From the IMG/VR virus record IMGVR_UViG_3300045921_000132, positions 1 to 36,265 of that record: a stretch of 36,265 bases of DNA. One strand, written 5' to 3'. Position numbers and translations under genes: made by a program. Below, one piece after another: positions 1 through 7,409 of this stretch. How positions within the stretch are numbered: position 1 is the first letter of the stretch; every line of letters begins with the position of its first letter. This stretch comes from a virus. Below the pieces are notes generated by a model that saw only the letters and a program-made list of their open reading frames with translations, ran no database searches and was not told where the DNA came from.

Positions 1-454
1 GGCGCGGGAGGGAGAGGCTTGGCGAGGCAGGCATGGCGCGGCTGGGCGGGGCGCGGCAAGGCGGGGCAGGGCACGGCTGGGCGGGGCGAGGCCGGCTTGG
101 CAGGGCCGGGCTGGGCATGGCCGGGCGCGGCTGGGCGCGGCCGGGCGAGGCAGGCGCGGCCTAGCAGGGACTGGCTAGGCCCGGTGTGGCAAGGCGATGC
201 GCGGCAGGCTAGGCAAGGCGGGTCCTGGCGCGGCTTGGCCGGGCACGGCCCGGCGCGGCAAGGCAGGCAAGTCCTGGCTTGGCGAGGCCGGGCGCGGGAG
301 GGAGAGGCTTGGCGAGGCAGGCATGGCGCGGCTGGGCGGGGCGCGGCAAGGCGGGGCAGGGCACGGCTGGGCGGGGCGAGGCCGGCTTGGCAGGGCCGGG
401 CTGGGCATGGCCGGGCGTGGCCAGGCAGGGCATGGCCAGGCATGGCGCGGAAGG
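1..454. repeat. Degenerate GGCNN pentamer array with 290-bp higher-order repeat
   Basis: The segment is almost entirely GGC followed by two variable bases, repeated about every 5 bp, with occasional 4-bp units that shift the register. Positions 1-127 recur exactly at 291-417 (offset 290), so there is a longer repeat unit on top of the pentamers. It lies beyond the 3' end of the leftward genes and runs off the left edge of the window. The open frames in it exist only because the repeat lacks stop codons on both strands, and I see no gene. The exact 127-bp length of the repeat at the very start could also reflect an assembly graph with k=127, so the true copy number is uncertain. Confidence 0.85.
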
Positions 455-673
455 CTACCCGGCCTCGCGCAGCCGCGGCGCGAGCGCGTCCAGCAGGGCG
501 GCGCGCTCCTGCGTCAGCCGCAGGAGGTCGACGTAGACGCCAGGCGGCACGGCGTGCGTGCCGGCCGCCCAGCGGCGCATGGTGCGGTCTGACACGCCGA
601 GCTGGCGTGCCAGCTCGCACTGCCAGCGGGGGCCGTAGAGGGCCTCGCCGGCTTCGGCGAGGAGGCGGCTCAT
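455..673 (-). CDS. Small helix-turn-helix protein
   Basis: A 72-residue protein. The central segment, with ELARQLGVSDRTMRRWAAG, has the spacing of a Cro/XRE-like helix-turn-helix, followed by a leucine-rich helix (LLRLTQERAALLDAL) that could mediate dimerisation. The chosen ATG at 673-671 overlaps the stop of the upstream gene (ATGA), indicating translational coupling; the frame also has an earlier start six codons upstream. It is the last gene of a three-gene leftward unit with its own promoter, and the GGCNN array starts right after its stop. It is probably a small DNA-binding regulator, but its target is unknown. Confidence 0.65.
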   Translation of the reverse strand: MSRLLAEAGEALYGPRWQCELARQLGVSDRTMRRWAAGTHAVPPGVYVDLLRLTQERAALLDALAPRLREAG

Positions 674-963
674 TCGTCGTCTCCCACCCATGCGTACACG
701 CCCGCCCGAGGCAGGGCCTCCACCGCGGCGAGGACGTCCTCGTCGGGGCCGTCCTCCAACTCGAACCCCGGCGGGGCGACCCGCACGTCGTAGAGGCAGC
801 GGGTCGTCCGCGCCTCGCTGGCGGGGACGCGCTCGTAGCGCCCGCCGATGCGGGCGCTGGGGTCAGTTTGCTGGTCCACCGCCGCGCAGGCGGCTTCGGC
901 AGTTTCGGCGTCCACGACGCCCCAGACGTGACCGGTGTAGGTTTCGATGATTGCGAATCTCAC
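670..963 (-). CDS. Hypothetical protein, 97 aa
   Basis: Starts at a GTG (963-961) preceded by AAGGAG at 975-970 with six bases between; this decides against longer upstream starts. The protein begins RFAIIETYTGHVWGVVDAE and has an acidic C-terminal half (ELEDGPDEDVLAAVE). No signal peptide, membrane segment or recognisable catalytic motif is visible. Its stop overlaps the start of the helix-turn-helix gene, so the two are likely made together. I do not recognise the family. Confidence 0.6.
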   Translation of the reverse strand: MRFAIIETYTGHVWGVVDAETAEAACAAVDQQTDPSARIGGRYERVPASEARTTRCLYDVRVAPPGFELEDGPDEDVLAAVEALPRAGVYAWVGDDE

Positions 964-1040
964 GGTGGTCTCCTTGCCACGTAGCGCCGGCCTGTGCCGG
1001 CGCTGGTTGATGATCTGGCCGCGCTCAGGCGGCCGGCACG

Positions 1041-1256
1041 TCACTCTCCGTAGCGGATCAGGTCGAGGTCCAGCAACAGCTGCTTTTCGCGGAGGTGGCC
1101 GAACAGAGCCCACCCAATGATGTGCTCCGCGTTGGTCATCGGGCCGTAGACATGCACTTCACCCTCGCGGGTGATGCGGTACTTCCGCGCGCCGAACTCG
1201 GCGCGCAGGGCGCGGCGGATCGCCGCGATGCTGGGGGTGGTGCTGGACTTGCTCAT
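1041..1256 (-). CDS. Hypothetical protein, 71 aa
   Basis: Start ATG 1256-1254 is preceded by AAGGAGG five bases upstream, a near-ideal ribosome binding site; an alternative start six codons earlier would put that site inside the gene. The sequence is basic at the N-terminus (IAAIRRALRAEFGARKYRITREG) and ends with a leucine/aspartate-rich helix. It is the first gene after the promoter at 1309-1337. No function is recognised. Its promoter-proximal position with a small HTH gene downstream suggests an accessory (moron-like) unit transcribed apart from the late operon. Confidence 0.6.
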   Translation of the reverse strand: MSKSSTTPSIAAIRRALRAEFGARKYRITREGEVHVYGPMTNAEHIIGWALFGHLREKQLLLDLDLIRYGE

Positions 1257-1308
1257 TGTGGCCTCCTTCGCCATCTTGCGCGGGCCCTATTGCCCTGCGC
1301 ATGTCCGC

Positions 1309-1337
1309 ACTATAGGCCACGCCGCGCCGCGCGTCAA
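1309..1337 (-). promoter_or_regulatory. Sigma70-type promoter
   Basis: On the minus strand TTGACG (1337-1332) is followed 17 bases later by TATAGT (1314-1309). Both hexamers are close to consensus and the spacing is ideal. The start of gene 1041-1256 lies about 50 bases downstream. This is the clearest sigma70-like promoter I can see in the window and it would give the last three leftward genes expression independent of late transcription. Confidence 0.75.
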
Positions 1338-1405
1338 CCCACAGCGCCATGAGATTTTTCTATGTCGGCGCCGGATGCAATAGGCCGGCTTGATGCGCCA
1401 CGCGC

Positions 1406-1906
1406 CTACTGCGTCTTGGCCTGGGTCAGCGCATCGTAGGCCCGCTCGCAGGCGCTGCCGGCGACGTGGGCGGCGTCTGCTGCGGCAGCAGCGTCTCGAC
1501 CAGCCGCCTCCAGCCGGCCGAGCATGTGGGCGAGCACCAGTCCGGCATCGGAGGCTGGCGAGCTGCCGACGGCAGCGGCGGGATCGCAGGCGGCGGCACG
1601 GGCGGCGAGGGCTGAGGCGTACTCGCGCAGGCTGCCAGCAGCAGCATCGGCAGCAGCAGCATCGGCGCGCGCCTGGCGGAGCTTGCGGTCGGCAGCATGG
1701 GCGATCTCCTGTGCCTGGTTGACGCGCCGCGTGGTCTCCACCAGCGCCGCGTGCATGGCCTGCTCGCGCAGGGTGGCAGTGTGGGCTGCGGCCTCGGCCT
1801 GCTCGCGCTCGGCGATCGCGCCGCGCCAGGCCCAGCCGCCGGCAAACCCGGCCGCGCCGGCGGCCACGGCCGCGATGGCGAGCATGGCGCGGCCCGATGG
1901 CAGCAT
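1406..1906 (-). CDS. Rz: Rz-like inner-membrane spanin (i-spanin)
   Basis: A 166-residue protein with one N-terminal membrane segment (about residues 8-26, Ala/Gly/Val-rich, ending at WAWRG) followed by a long Ala/Glu/Arg-rich coiled coil (about 30-105), as expected for an i-spanin. The ATG (1906-1904) overlaps the lysozyme stop by one base. It follows holin and endolysin in order, and a proline-rich lipoprotein is embedded out of frame, completing a spanin pair. The sequence also resembles DUF2514-type phage lysis proteins; that is from memory of the family. Confidence 0.8.
   Translation of the reverse strand: MLPSGRAMLAIAAVAAGAAGFAGGWAWRGAIAEREQAEAAAHTATLREQAMHAALVETTRRVNQAQEIAHAADRKLRQARADAAAADAAAGSLREYASALAARAAACDPAAAVGSSPASDAGLVLAHMLGRLEAAGRDAAAAADAAHVAGSACERAYDALTQAKTQ
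1426..1698 (-). CDS. Rz1: Rz1-like outer-membrane spanin lipoprotein, embedded in Rz
   Basis: A 90-residue protein read in a different frame entirely inside the Rz gene. The N-terminus has an Arg pair, a hydrophobic stretch and the lipobox LLAAC (Cys about residue 24), followed by a proline-rich segment (STPQPSPPVPPPAIPPLP), which is the classic o-spanin layout. The chosen ATG (1698-1696) has AGGAG at 1710-1706, seven bases upstream. After lipidation it would sit in the outer membrane and pair with Rz to fuse inner and outer membranes at lysis. A later in-frame ATG at 1662 is possible, but it lacks the basic N-region. Confidence 0.8.
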   Translation of the reverse strand: MLPTASSARRAPMLLLPMLLLAACASTPQPSPPVPPPAIPPLPSAARQPPMPDWCSPTCSAGWRRLVETLLPQQTPPTSPAAPASGPTMR

Positions 1907-2520
1907 CACGCGAACGCCTGCACGCCCTCTTCGGCGTACTGCTTGCGCCGGTCGGCTAGCAGCATGGCCGGGCCGTTGACCACGCGCGTGATGGCGTCCC
2001 ACTGCGCACTGTCGGCCAAGACGTTGCACTTGTGGGTGTGCCAGTACCACGCTGCGGTGAGGCATGCGTCGTCTGGCTGCGCCACCAGGTCCGGCTGCTC
2101 GACGTAGGGCCGGCCCAGCGACTGCGCCGCGTCGGCGTAGTTGGCTCGGCCTGTCAGCTGCTTGAGGCCTCGGCCGCGGTAGCGCCATCCATCGCCGCTG
2201 GCCTCGTCGCCGTTGCCGAGCCGGTTGGCATAGACCACATTGGCCAAGCCCTGCGGGTTGCGCACCAGGGTCTGTGCCTGGGCCAGCGTCTTGATGCGGC
2301 TGGGGAAAATCTGCAGCAGCCGCTCTGGCGAGCGGTAGTAGAGGGACTCTTCGAGCTGCGTGAAACCAGCCGACTCGACGCGGCACTGCGCCACGAAGCC
2401 GGCGATGCGGGCCGGCGTGGTGATGTCGAAGCGCCTGCAGGCGCGCGCCAGCGGCGCGGCAAACATCCGCGCCTGCGTGGGCGCGATGCCGGCCGCGATC
2501 AGGCGCGCCACCGTGATCAT
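1906..2520 (-). CDS. Endolysin, glycoside hydrolase family 19 (chitinase-like lysozyme)
   Basis: A 204-residue protein with the GH19 pattern: RVESAGFTQLEESLYY carries the two expected catalytic glutamates (Glu49 and Glu58), and YRGRGLKQLTGRANY near residues 111-125 is the family's substrate-groove motif. It would cut peptidoglycan glycan strands at lysis. There is no signal peptide or SAR segment, so export should depend on the holin encoded just upstream. Its ATG overlaps the holin stop (ATGA), and its own stop overlaps the Rz start. The length fits phage GH19 endolysins without a cell-wall-binding domain. Confidence 0.92.
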   Translation of the reverse strand: MITVARLIAAGIAPTQARMFAAPLARACRRFDITTPARIAGFVAQCRVESAGFTQLEESLYYRSPERLLQIFPSRIKTLAQAQTLVRNPQGLANVVYANRLGNGDEASGDGWRYRGRGLKQLTGRANYADAAQSLGRPYVEQPDLVAQPDDACLTAAWYWHTHKCNVLADSAQWDAITRVVNGPAMLLADRRKQYAEEGVQAFA

Positions 2521-2909
2521 TGCTCACCCCGGCTTTTGGTGATGCCGATGCGGTGCTGCGCCCAGTCCTCCAGCGTCGAGATCGCCCGGCCGCCCATGTG
2601 CCCGGCGATGCCCACCAAGGCGATGGTGAGCAGCTCGGGCGTGTCCATGTACTTGGCGATCCAGAACACCAGCAGGCCGGCCATGGCGCTGGTGCATGTC
2701 TCGCCGATGGCGTTGACCAGACTCCAAGCCGACGCCTCGCCGCGCCGCACGCGCCCGTACCAGCTGACCAGGCCGCCGCCGACGCTGACAGCCAACACCA
2801 GCAGGTAGTCGCGCAGCGGGATGTCCAGCGGGTGCGCGTCGGCCGCGCTCGCGGCATGCACCTCCAGGGCCAGCACCACGCCGGCCAGCCATCGCTTCAG
2901 CCCACCCAC
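2517..2909 (-). CDS. Holin-like membrane protein
   Basis: A 130-residue protein with three to four hydrophobic segments: an N-terminal one after LKRW, then DYLLVLAVSVGGGLVSWYG, AMAGLLVFWIAKYM and LLTIALVGIAGHMGG, and a charged C-terminus (STLEDWAQHRIG). The arrangement resembles LydA/phage_holin_3-type holins. The start is the GTG at 2909-2907, overlapping the end of the upstream gene; no ATG exists before the membrane segments, so this start is inferred. The position directly before the endolysin supports the holin call. Confidence 0.75.
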   Translation of the reverse strand: MGGLKRWLAGVVLALEVHAASAADAHPLDIPLRDYLLVLAVSVGGGLVSWYGRVRRGEASAWSLVNAIGETCTSAMAGLLVFWIAKYMDTPELLTIALVGIAGHMGGRAISTLEDWAQHRIGITKSRGEQ

Positions 2910-3148
2910 CCCAGCCGCCACGCCGCCAGCGGCAGCAGTACAAGCGCACCGCCGGCAATGCCGGCCAGCGCGTCGCGCACGCTCGGCGTGCCCTTGCGGC
3001 GCAGGCGCTGCGCCACCTCCCATCCGATGCTGCCGGCCGCGCACAGCAGCGCGCCCAGCGCCACGCTGTGCAGTCCGCCCAGCGCGGCCAGCGCGGCGCC
3101 GTACAGGGCGTGGTTGGCTTTGTCGTGGGGCAGCATGGGCAGCATCAT
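2897..3148 (-). CDS. Small membrane protein of the lysis region
   Basis: An 83-residue protein starting MMLPMLPHDKANHALYG, with hydrophobic segments LAALGGLHSVALGALLCAAG and ALAGIAGGALVLLPLAAW separated by a basic loop (QRLRRKG). It starts at ATGATG overlapping the upstream stop and overlaps the holin start at its 3' end. The DKxNH motif followed by two membrane spans recurs in small phage membrane proteins near lysis genes. It may be a second holin or an antiholin, but nothing in the sequence decides this. Confidence 0.6.
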   Translation of the reverse strand: MMLPMLPHDKANHALYGAALAALGGLHSVALGALLCAAGSIGWEVAQRLRRKGTPSVRDALAGIAGGALVLLPLAAWRLGWVG

Positions 3149-3504
3149 CGCGCGAATTCTAGCGAAAGGTGCACCGCCGCGCTGCTGCCGTAGCGCGGCA
3201 CTCGCGGCAGGTAGCTCAGGCGGGCCGCCGCGCCACTCCCCAGCGGCACCCGCACACTGGGCACCAGCATGGGCAGCACCGGGCGCGCCGGGTAGCCGGT
3301 GATGGCGCCTGCCGTCAGGCCCCAGGGGCCGCGCTGCCATGTGTGCGCCAGGTACAGGGAGCCGCGGCCGTGGCTGTTGCGCAGCGCCCCGGCGGTGAGC
3401 CCCCCGGGCGCCACCGCATACACGCCCGCGGTGTGCAGCTCGAGCCCGGGCGCCGCATGCGCCGTGGCCAAGTGCACCCCAATGATCCAGGCAGCGGCGC
3501 TCAT
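3145..3504 (-). CDS. Secreted beta-barrel-like protein
   Basis: A 119-residue protein that starts at an ATG overlapping the stop of the tip-protein gene (ATGA). The first about 18 residues (MSAAAWIIGVHLATAHAA) look like a cleavable signal peptide. The rest alternates hydrophobic and polar residues with many Gly/Tyr, and ends in LSLEFAR, like an outer-membrane strand. Placement right after the J-like tip gene suggests a role at the host envelope, for instance in excluding superinfection. That is inference; I do not recognise a named family. Confidence 0.55.
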   Translation of the reverse strand: MSAAAWIIGVHLATAHAAPGLELHTAGVYAVAPGGLTAGALRNSHGRGSLYLAHTWQRGPWGLTAGAITGYPARPVLPMLVPSVRVPLGSGAAARLSYLPRVPRYGSSAAVHLSLEFAR

Positions 3505-6470
3505 CGGTAGATGACCTCCACGCGCACGCGGATGTCGGTAAACTCGGTGTCGATGGTGGCCCCCGTCGTGCCGGTGACGGATGCCGAAAAGGTGTTGTCC
3601 GCGCCCGCCGCGATGTTGGTGAACGTGTAGCTCGCAGTGTAGCTCTCCCGCTGCGTCTCGCCGTTGGCTATGTTGCGGCTGATGAACCGCGAGTCGTAGG
3701 TCGTGCCGCCGCCCAGGCTGTCGCCGTAGCCGTACACGCTGACGATGGCGTTGCGATACTTGGTCGAGCCGGTGCTGTTGACGCACTGGGCGTTGACCGT
3801 GACCGTGACGATGATGTGGCACGCCGCGGCGGCCACCACGTTGACCGGGGCGGCGTTGTTGGTGGCCGTGCGCGGGCCGGCGTCGAATGCGCCGAACACC
3901 TCCGTGGCGGCGCCGGGGGCGATGGCGCCGGTGCCCATGAGCTGCGCCGCCCACGCCGACCCCGTCCAGCGGTACAGCCGGTTGCCGTCGTCGGTGTCCA
4001 TCCACAGGTCCCCCACGCCCGTGGCGGTGGGCGGGCTGGCCTGCGCGAAGGTCTTAACTTTGCTGTCGGCCGTGACCTGCGCGTTGGCCGCGTCAATGAT
4101 GGCCTGCGCGGCGTCGCCCTGCGCCTGCGCGATGCCGGCGTCGCGCACACTGACCCACGCGCCGCCGATGCGCGCGTACTGGCGGTTGTCGGCGCTGGTG
4201 TCAAACCACACGTCGCCGTCGGTCACGCCCACCGTGGGCGCACTGCCCTGGCGCCAGATGAGGTTGCGCGTGGCGCCGGCCTGGATGCCTGCCAACTTTG
4301 TGCTCGCCGCGCTGTCCACGTCGGCCAGGGTTGTCGGGGGGCGGGCCGCTACCACGTGCGTGAGCAGCGTCTCTGTCCCTCGCACGCCCAAGCTGTTGAT
4401 TGCGGTAGCGCCGATCACGATCATGTCGCCTGCACGAGCGCCGACCAGGTACTCCTGCGTCGCGTCGCCGGGCGCCTGCACGGTGCGCCAGGCGTCAATG
4501 GCGTCCGCGTCCAGGCGCCGCCAGCGCAGCTCCACCAGGCCGCCCTGCGTGACGTAGGCGCTGGAGATGGGCGCCCAGCTCACCAGCACGCGGTCGACGA
4601 TCGTGCCGTTGCCCAGCGGCAGTTGCTGACCGCCGCCGCTGTTGGCTGCGAGGCCTGTCACGGCTGGCGGCGCTCCGAAAGGGTCTGGCAGGCCGGTGTT
4701 GGGCAGGCTGTCAGCCGTGGCGGCGTCGGCCAGATCGTAGATGCTGGCGCCGTCCTCTTGCAGCGTCAGCAGCACGGCGCTGTCCAGACTCCATTGCCAG
4801 TCGGTGACCCGGAACACCTTGGCCGACCAGCCGTGCTCGGCGTCGGTGACGGTGACGCGGTCGCCCACCACCAGCGGCCAGGCGTGCAGCATGGCCGGGT
4901 AGCGGATCACCAGGCCCTCGCGGTTCTGCTCGGTCCAGATGCGCGCCAAGTTGCGCGCCCGGGCGCGGTTGTCGGTCCAGTTGAACTGCCGGTCGACCCA
5001 CAGCTCCTGCCCGTCGGCCGCGACATAGGCGGCGTTGCTGTACGGGTCGATCTCCGACAGCACGGCGCGGCCGCGCTCGACCATCGTGCCGCGGACGCCA
5101 TTGAACAGGCTCTCGTAGCCGGCGCCGGCCTGCACCACCTCGATGGGGCCGGCCTTGATGTTTTCCGTGAGCGCCAGCACCGGCACGGTGTAGACGCCCG
5201 CATTGACGACCCACAGACCGCCTGTATGCGTGACGGTCCCGGCCATGCACAGCGCCAGGTCCTCGAGCACGGCCTCTGGTGCGCTGTCAGTGGTGACGGA
5301 GCCGTTGCACGTGTAGCGCGCGCCGTTGCTGGTGTCGTTGCCTACGGTCAGGCTGATGATCTCGTCGCACGCATTGGCCGCTGCGATGACGCTGGCGTCG
5401 TCGACGTCGGCGGCGGCGACGCCTAGCCCGAAGGGCGCGGTCAGCCAGTCGCGGATCACCAGCGCGGGGTTGTCGCTGTGGGCCGTGGTGTGGGTGCGCG
5501 GGTCATACAACAGGCGGCCGGAGACGTCGAACGTCAGCGGGGGCGGGCCGCCCTGAAAGCGCGGCTCCTCGAGGTCCAGCGTCACCACCACGCCGGCCAG
5601 GCCGCGCAGACGGTCGTTGGCCGTCCACTCGGCCGGGCACACGCTCTGCAGGTACGCGCTGGCGGCCTGGTTGTCGGTACCCACGAACTTCTCCACCCGC
5701 ACCCTGGGCAGCGTCTGCGTGTAGCGCACGCTGATGGTGGCCGTCACCTGGTCGGTGTTGGTGACTGAGTTCCCCGCCACGCTGTACGTGGTGCTGATCC
5801 AGCCGGTGTCGCCCGGGCCGTTGTACCCGGCGGCCAGCACGGTGGGCGCGGCGGGGAAGGTGACGGTCGCGCCGGCGGCGACCTCGCGCTCCTGGTACAC
5901 GTCCTGGGTCTGGCTGCCGAACTCTCCGCTGGTGGCCCAGCCGTCACCGTCCAGCGGGCCGACTGGGATGCCGTCGATCATCACCTCGTGTATCGCGTGT
6001 ACCTGGTGCGCGGCGAGCACGATCACCAGGTGCTTGAGCGCGTCGGGCTTGGTGTAGGTGCCGCCGCTGTTGGTCACGCCGGTCTTGTCGCTGGTGAGCA
6101 CGGCCACGATGTCGCCGCCCACCACCGCCCGGCCGTAGACGATGCGCCACGGCGGGTCGGCCCGCAGGGTGGTCACCATGCGGTCCTGCAGGCTGTCGTT
6201 GTACTGGCGGCGCGCAAGTGCCGCTGCCCTCTTGGCCTCGCGCCGGGCCTGTATGCCGCCATACACCGAATAGGCGGCGTAGATGTAGCCGCCATACGTG
6301 GCGACGAAGGTCGCCACCGTGGCGACGGCCGCAGCCGCGGCGCCGCCGATATAGGGCGCCAGGGTGGCCACGATGCTGATGGGATCGGCCAGCGCCTGGC
6401 CTGGCGCCAGCAGCGCGGCACCTGCCAAGACGGGCAGCAGCCACCAGCGGCGCCTCACGGCCGCCTCCAT
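3501..6470 (-). CDS. J-like tail tip / host-specificity protein
   Basis: A 989-residue protein at the position of lambda J. The N-terminus has hydrophobic segments (about residues 8-60, including a signal-like stretch ending ALADPIS), then a basic linker. A large middle part follows with the phage tail-protein pattern (WRIVYGRAVVGGDIVAV, later VVTLDLEEPRFQGG and VRDWLTAPFGLGV-like text). The C-terminal third contains an FN3-like segment (VLVSWAPISSAYVTQGGLVELRWRR) and two copies of a short tryptophan-rich module with DVWFDT / DLWMDTDDGNR signatures, then a beta-rich tip. It should form the tail end that contacts the receptor. The ATG at 6470-6468 was chosen because the region before it belongs to the overlapping upstream gene. 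Confidence 0.85.
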   Translation of the reverse strand: MEAAVRRRWWLLPVLAGAALLAPGQALADPISIVATLAPYIGGAAAAAVATVATFVATYGGYIYAAYSVYGGIQARREAKRAAALARRQYNDSLQDRMVTTLRADPPWRIVYGRAVVGGDIVAVLTSDKTGVTNSGGTYTKPDALKHLVIVLAAHQVHAIHEVMIDGIPVGPLDGDGWATSGEFGSQTQDVYQEREVAAGATVTFPAAPTVLAAGYNGPGDTGWISTTYSVAGNSVTNTDQVTATISVRYTQTLPRVRVEKFVGTDNQAASAYLQSVCPAEWTANDRLRGLAGVVVTLDLEEPRFQGGPPPLTFDVSGRLLYDPRTHTTAHSDNPALVIRDWLTAPFGLGVAAADVDDASVIAAANACDEIISLTVGNDTSNGARYTCNGSVTTDSAPEAVLEDLALCMAGTVTHTGGLWVVNAGVYTVPVLALTENIKAGPIEVVQAGAGYESLFNGVRGTMVERGRAVLSEIDPYSNAAYVAADGQELWVDRQFNWTDNRARARNLARIWTEQNREGLVIRYPAMLHAWPLVVGDRVTVTDAEHGWSAKVFRVTDWQWSLDSAVLLTLQEDGASIYDLADAATADSLPNTGLPDPFGAPPAVTGLAANSGGGQQLPLGNGTIVDRVLVSWAPISSAYVTQGGLVELRWRRLDADAIDAWRTVQAPGDATQEYLVGARAGDMIVIGATAINSLGVRGTETLLTHVVAARPPTTLADVDSAASTKLAGIQAGATRNLIWRQGSAPTVGVTDGDVWFDTSADNRQYARIGGAWVSVRDAGIAQAQGDAAQAIIDAANAQVTADSKVKTFAQASPPTATGVGDLWMDTDDGNRLYRWTGSAWAAQLMGTGAIAPGAATEVFGAFDAGPRTATNNAAPVNVVAAAACHIIVTVTVNAQCVNSTGSTKYRNAIVSVYGYGDSLGGGTTYDSRFISRNIANGETQRESYTASYTFTNIAAGADNTFSASVTGTTGATIDTEFTDIRVRVEVIYR

Positions 6471-6820
6471 GCTGCGTCCACGCTGCCCATCGGCACGAAG
6501 GCCACGCCAGCGCCATCGCGCAGCGGCAGCGCGGCCAGGCGGCCCACGCACAGGCCCAGCGTGCGGCCACTGAGCACCACGTCGCCGCGCCTGGCCATGG
6601 CAGGCTGGATCTCGGCGCCAAGCCGTGCGCTCACGGCCTGACGCAGGCTGCGCGCGCCCAAGGCACGCAGGGTCTGGCGCACACCGCGCGCGCACGCCGG
6701 CATGGTCACTCCCTGCAGTGCTTGCGGCGCGGCCCAGCCGGCCGCGAAGTGCGCGCAGTTGGACTGTGCCCAGTCAAAGCCCGGCCAGGCCATGATGTAC
6801 TCCTCCAGCGTGCTGGCCAT
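6455..6820 (-). CDS. NlpC/P60-like tail protein (DUF6950 type)
   Basis: A 121-residue protein beginning MASTLEEYIMAWPGFDWAQSNC. The pattern FDWAQSNCAHFAAGW matches the Cys-containing helix of NlpC/P60-like phage tail peptidases of the DUF6950 kind, with RRGDVVL later as the usual strand after it. It would locally open peptidoglycan or act structurally at the tail tip. An alternative start at 6793 has a better Shine-Dalgarno sequence (GGAGGAG six bases upstream) but would remove part of the family's first helix. The gene lies between a minor tail protein and the tip protein, as K/I-like genes do. Confidence 0.7.
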   Translation of the reverse strand: MASTLEEYIMAWPGFDWAQSNCAHFAAGWAAPQALQGVTMPACARGVRQTLRALGARSLRQAVSARLGAEIQPAMARRGDVVLSGRTLGLCVGRLAALPLRDGAGVAFVPMGSVDAAWRRP

Positions 6821-6824
6821 GGAG

Positions 6825-7409
6825 CTAGCGCTGGAGGAAAGCCCGCGACAGCCACAGCGCCGGCTGCTCGATGAGCGTGCGCACGTAGCGCAACCCCGTG
6901 TCGCCGGGAAAACGGCGCAGCTGCTGCTCGTGCGTGAGGCGCAAGCCCTGGGCGTTGCGCATGCGTGCGATGCCGGCGCGCACGCACCGCAGCTCAATGG
7001 TGCCGGTGCTCCCGTCGTCGCCCGACGCGCGGCGGATCTCCACGCGGTCCATCAGGCCGCTCCAGCGCCGGCGCTTGGGGCCGATGGGCTGATAGGTGGC
7101 CGTCAGCAGCTGCAGGTACACGTCCGCGCGCCGGCCGCGGTAGCCCTCGACGTTGCCCAGGCTCAGCGCAATCAGCGCCGTGTCCACCACCGACAGACTG
7201 ATCACCAGCGCGTCGGCCTGCACCTCCTCGCTCTCGGTCACGCTGCCGACGCTGGTCACGGCGCCCAGCCCCAGCCAGTTGTAGCCGTCCACATGGAGCG
7301 TGTGGGGGAAGGTGGTGAAACGCTGCACGCCAGAGGCAAAGTCGAGCTGCACCAGCCACGCCGCGCCGGTCACGGCCGCCTGGTGCTGCGTGGTGCCCAT
7401 GTCGATCAT
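6825..7409 (-). CDS. Minor tail protein (lambda L position)
   Basis: A 194-residue protein starting at an ATG overlapping the stop of the preceding gene (ATGA). It contains FTTFPHTLHVDGYNWLGLGA and SVTESEEVQADALVISLS, a pattern I associate with minor tail proteins that sit between the tape measure and the tip protein. Role is inferred from order: tape measure, this pair of minor tail proteins, NlpC-like protein, tip protein. No enzyme motif is visible. Confidence 0.7.
   Translation of the reverse strand: MIDMGTTQHQAAVTGAAWLVQLDFASGVQRFTTFPHTLHVDGYNWLGLGAVTSVGSVTESEEVQADALVISLSVVDTALIALSLGNVEGYRGRRADVYLQLLTATYQPIGPKRRRWSGLMDRVEIRRASGDDGSTGTIELRCVRAGIARMRNAQGLRLTHEQQLRRFPGDTGLRYVRTLIEQPALWLSRAFLQR

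Noticed and set aside
19-984. Long open frames on both strands in the GGCNN array
   Set aside because: Their proteins are repeats of Ala/Gly/Arg/Trp or Pro/Ala produced by the pentamer, with overlapping frames on both strands and no ribosome binding sites.
1340-1405. Possible terminator after Rz
   Set aside because: Only a five-base-pair GCCGG/CCGGC stem without a T-run follows the gene, too weak to call.
3816-5426. 536-codon plus-strand frame opposite the tip protein
   Set aside because: It is a high-GC shadow frame with Arg/His/Ala-rich text and no start signal, while the opposite strand encodes a clear tail protein.
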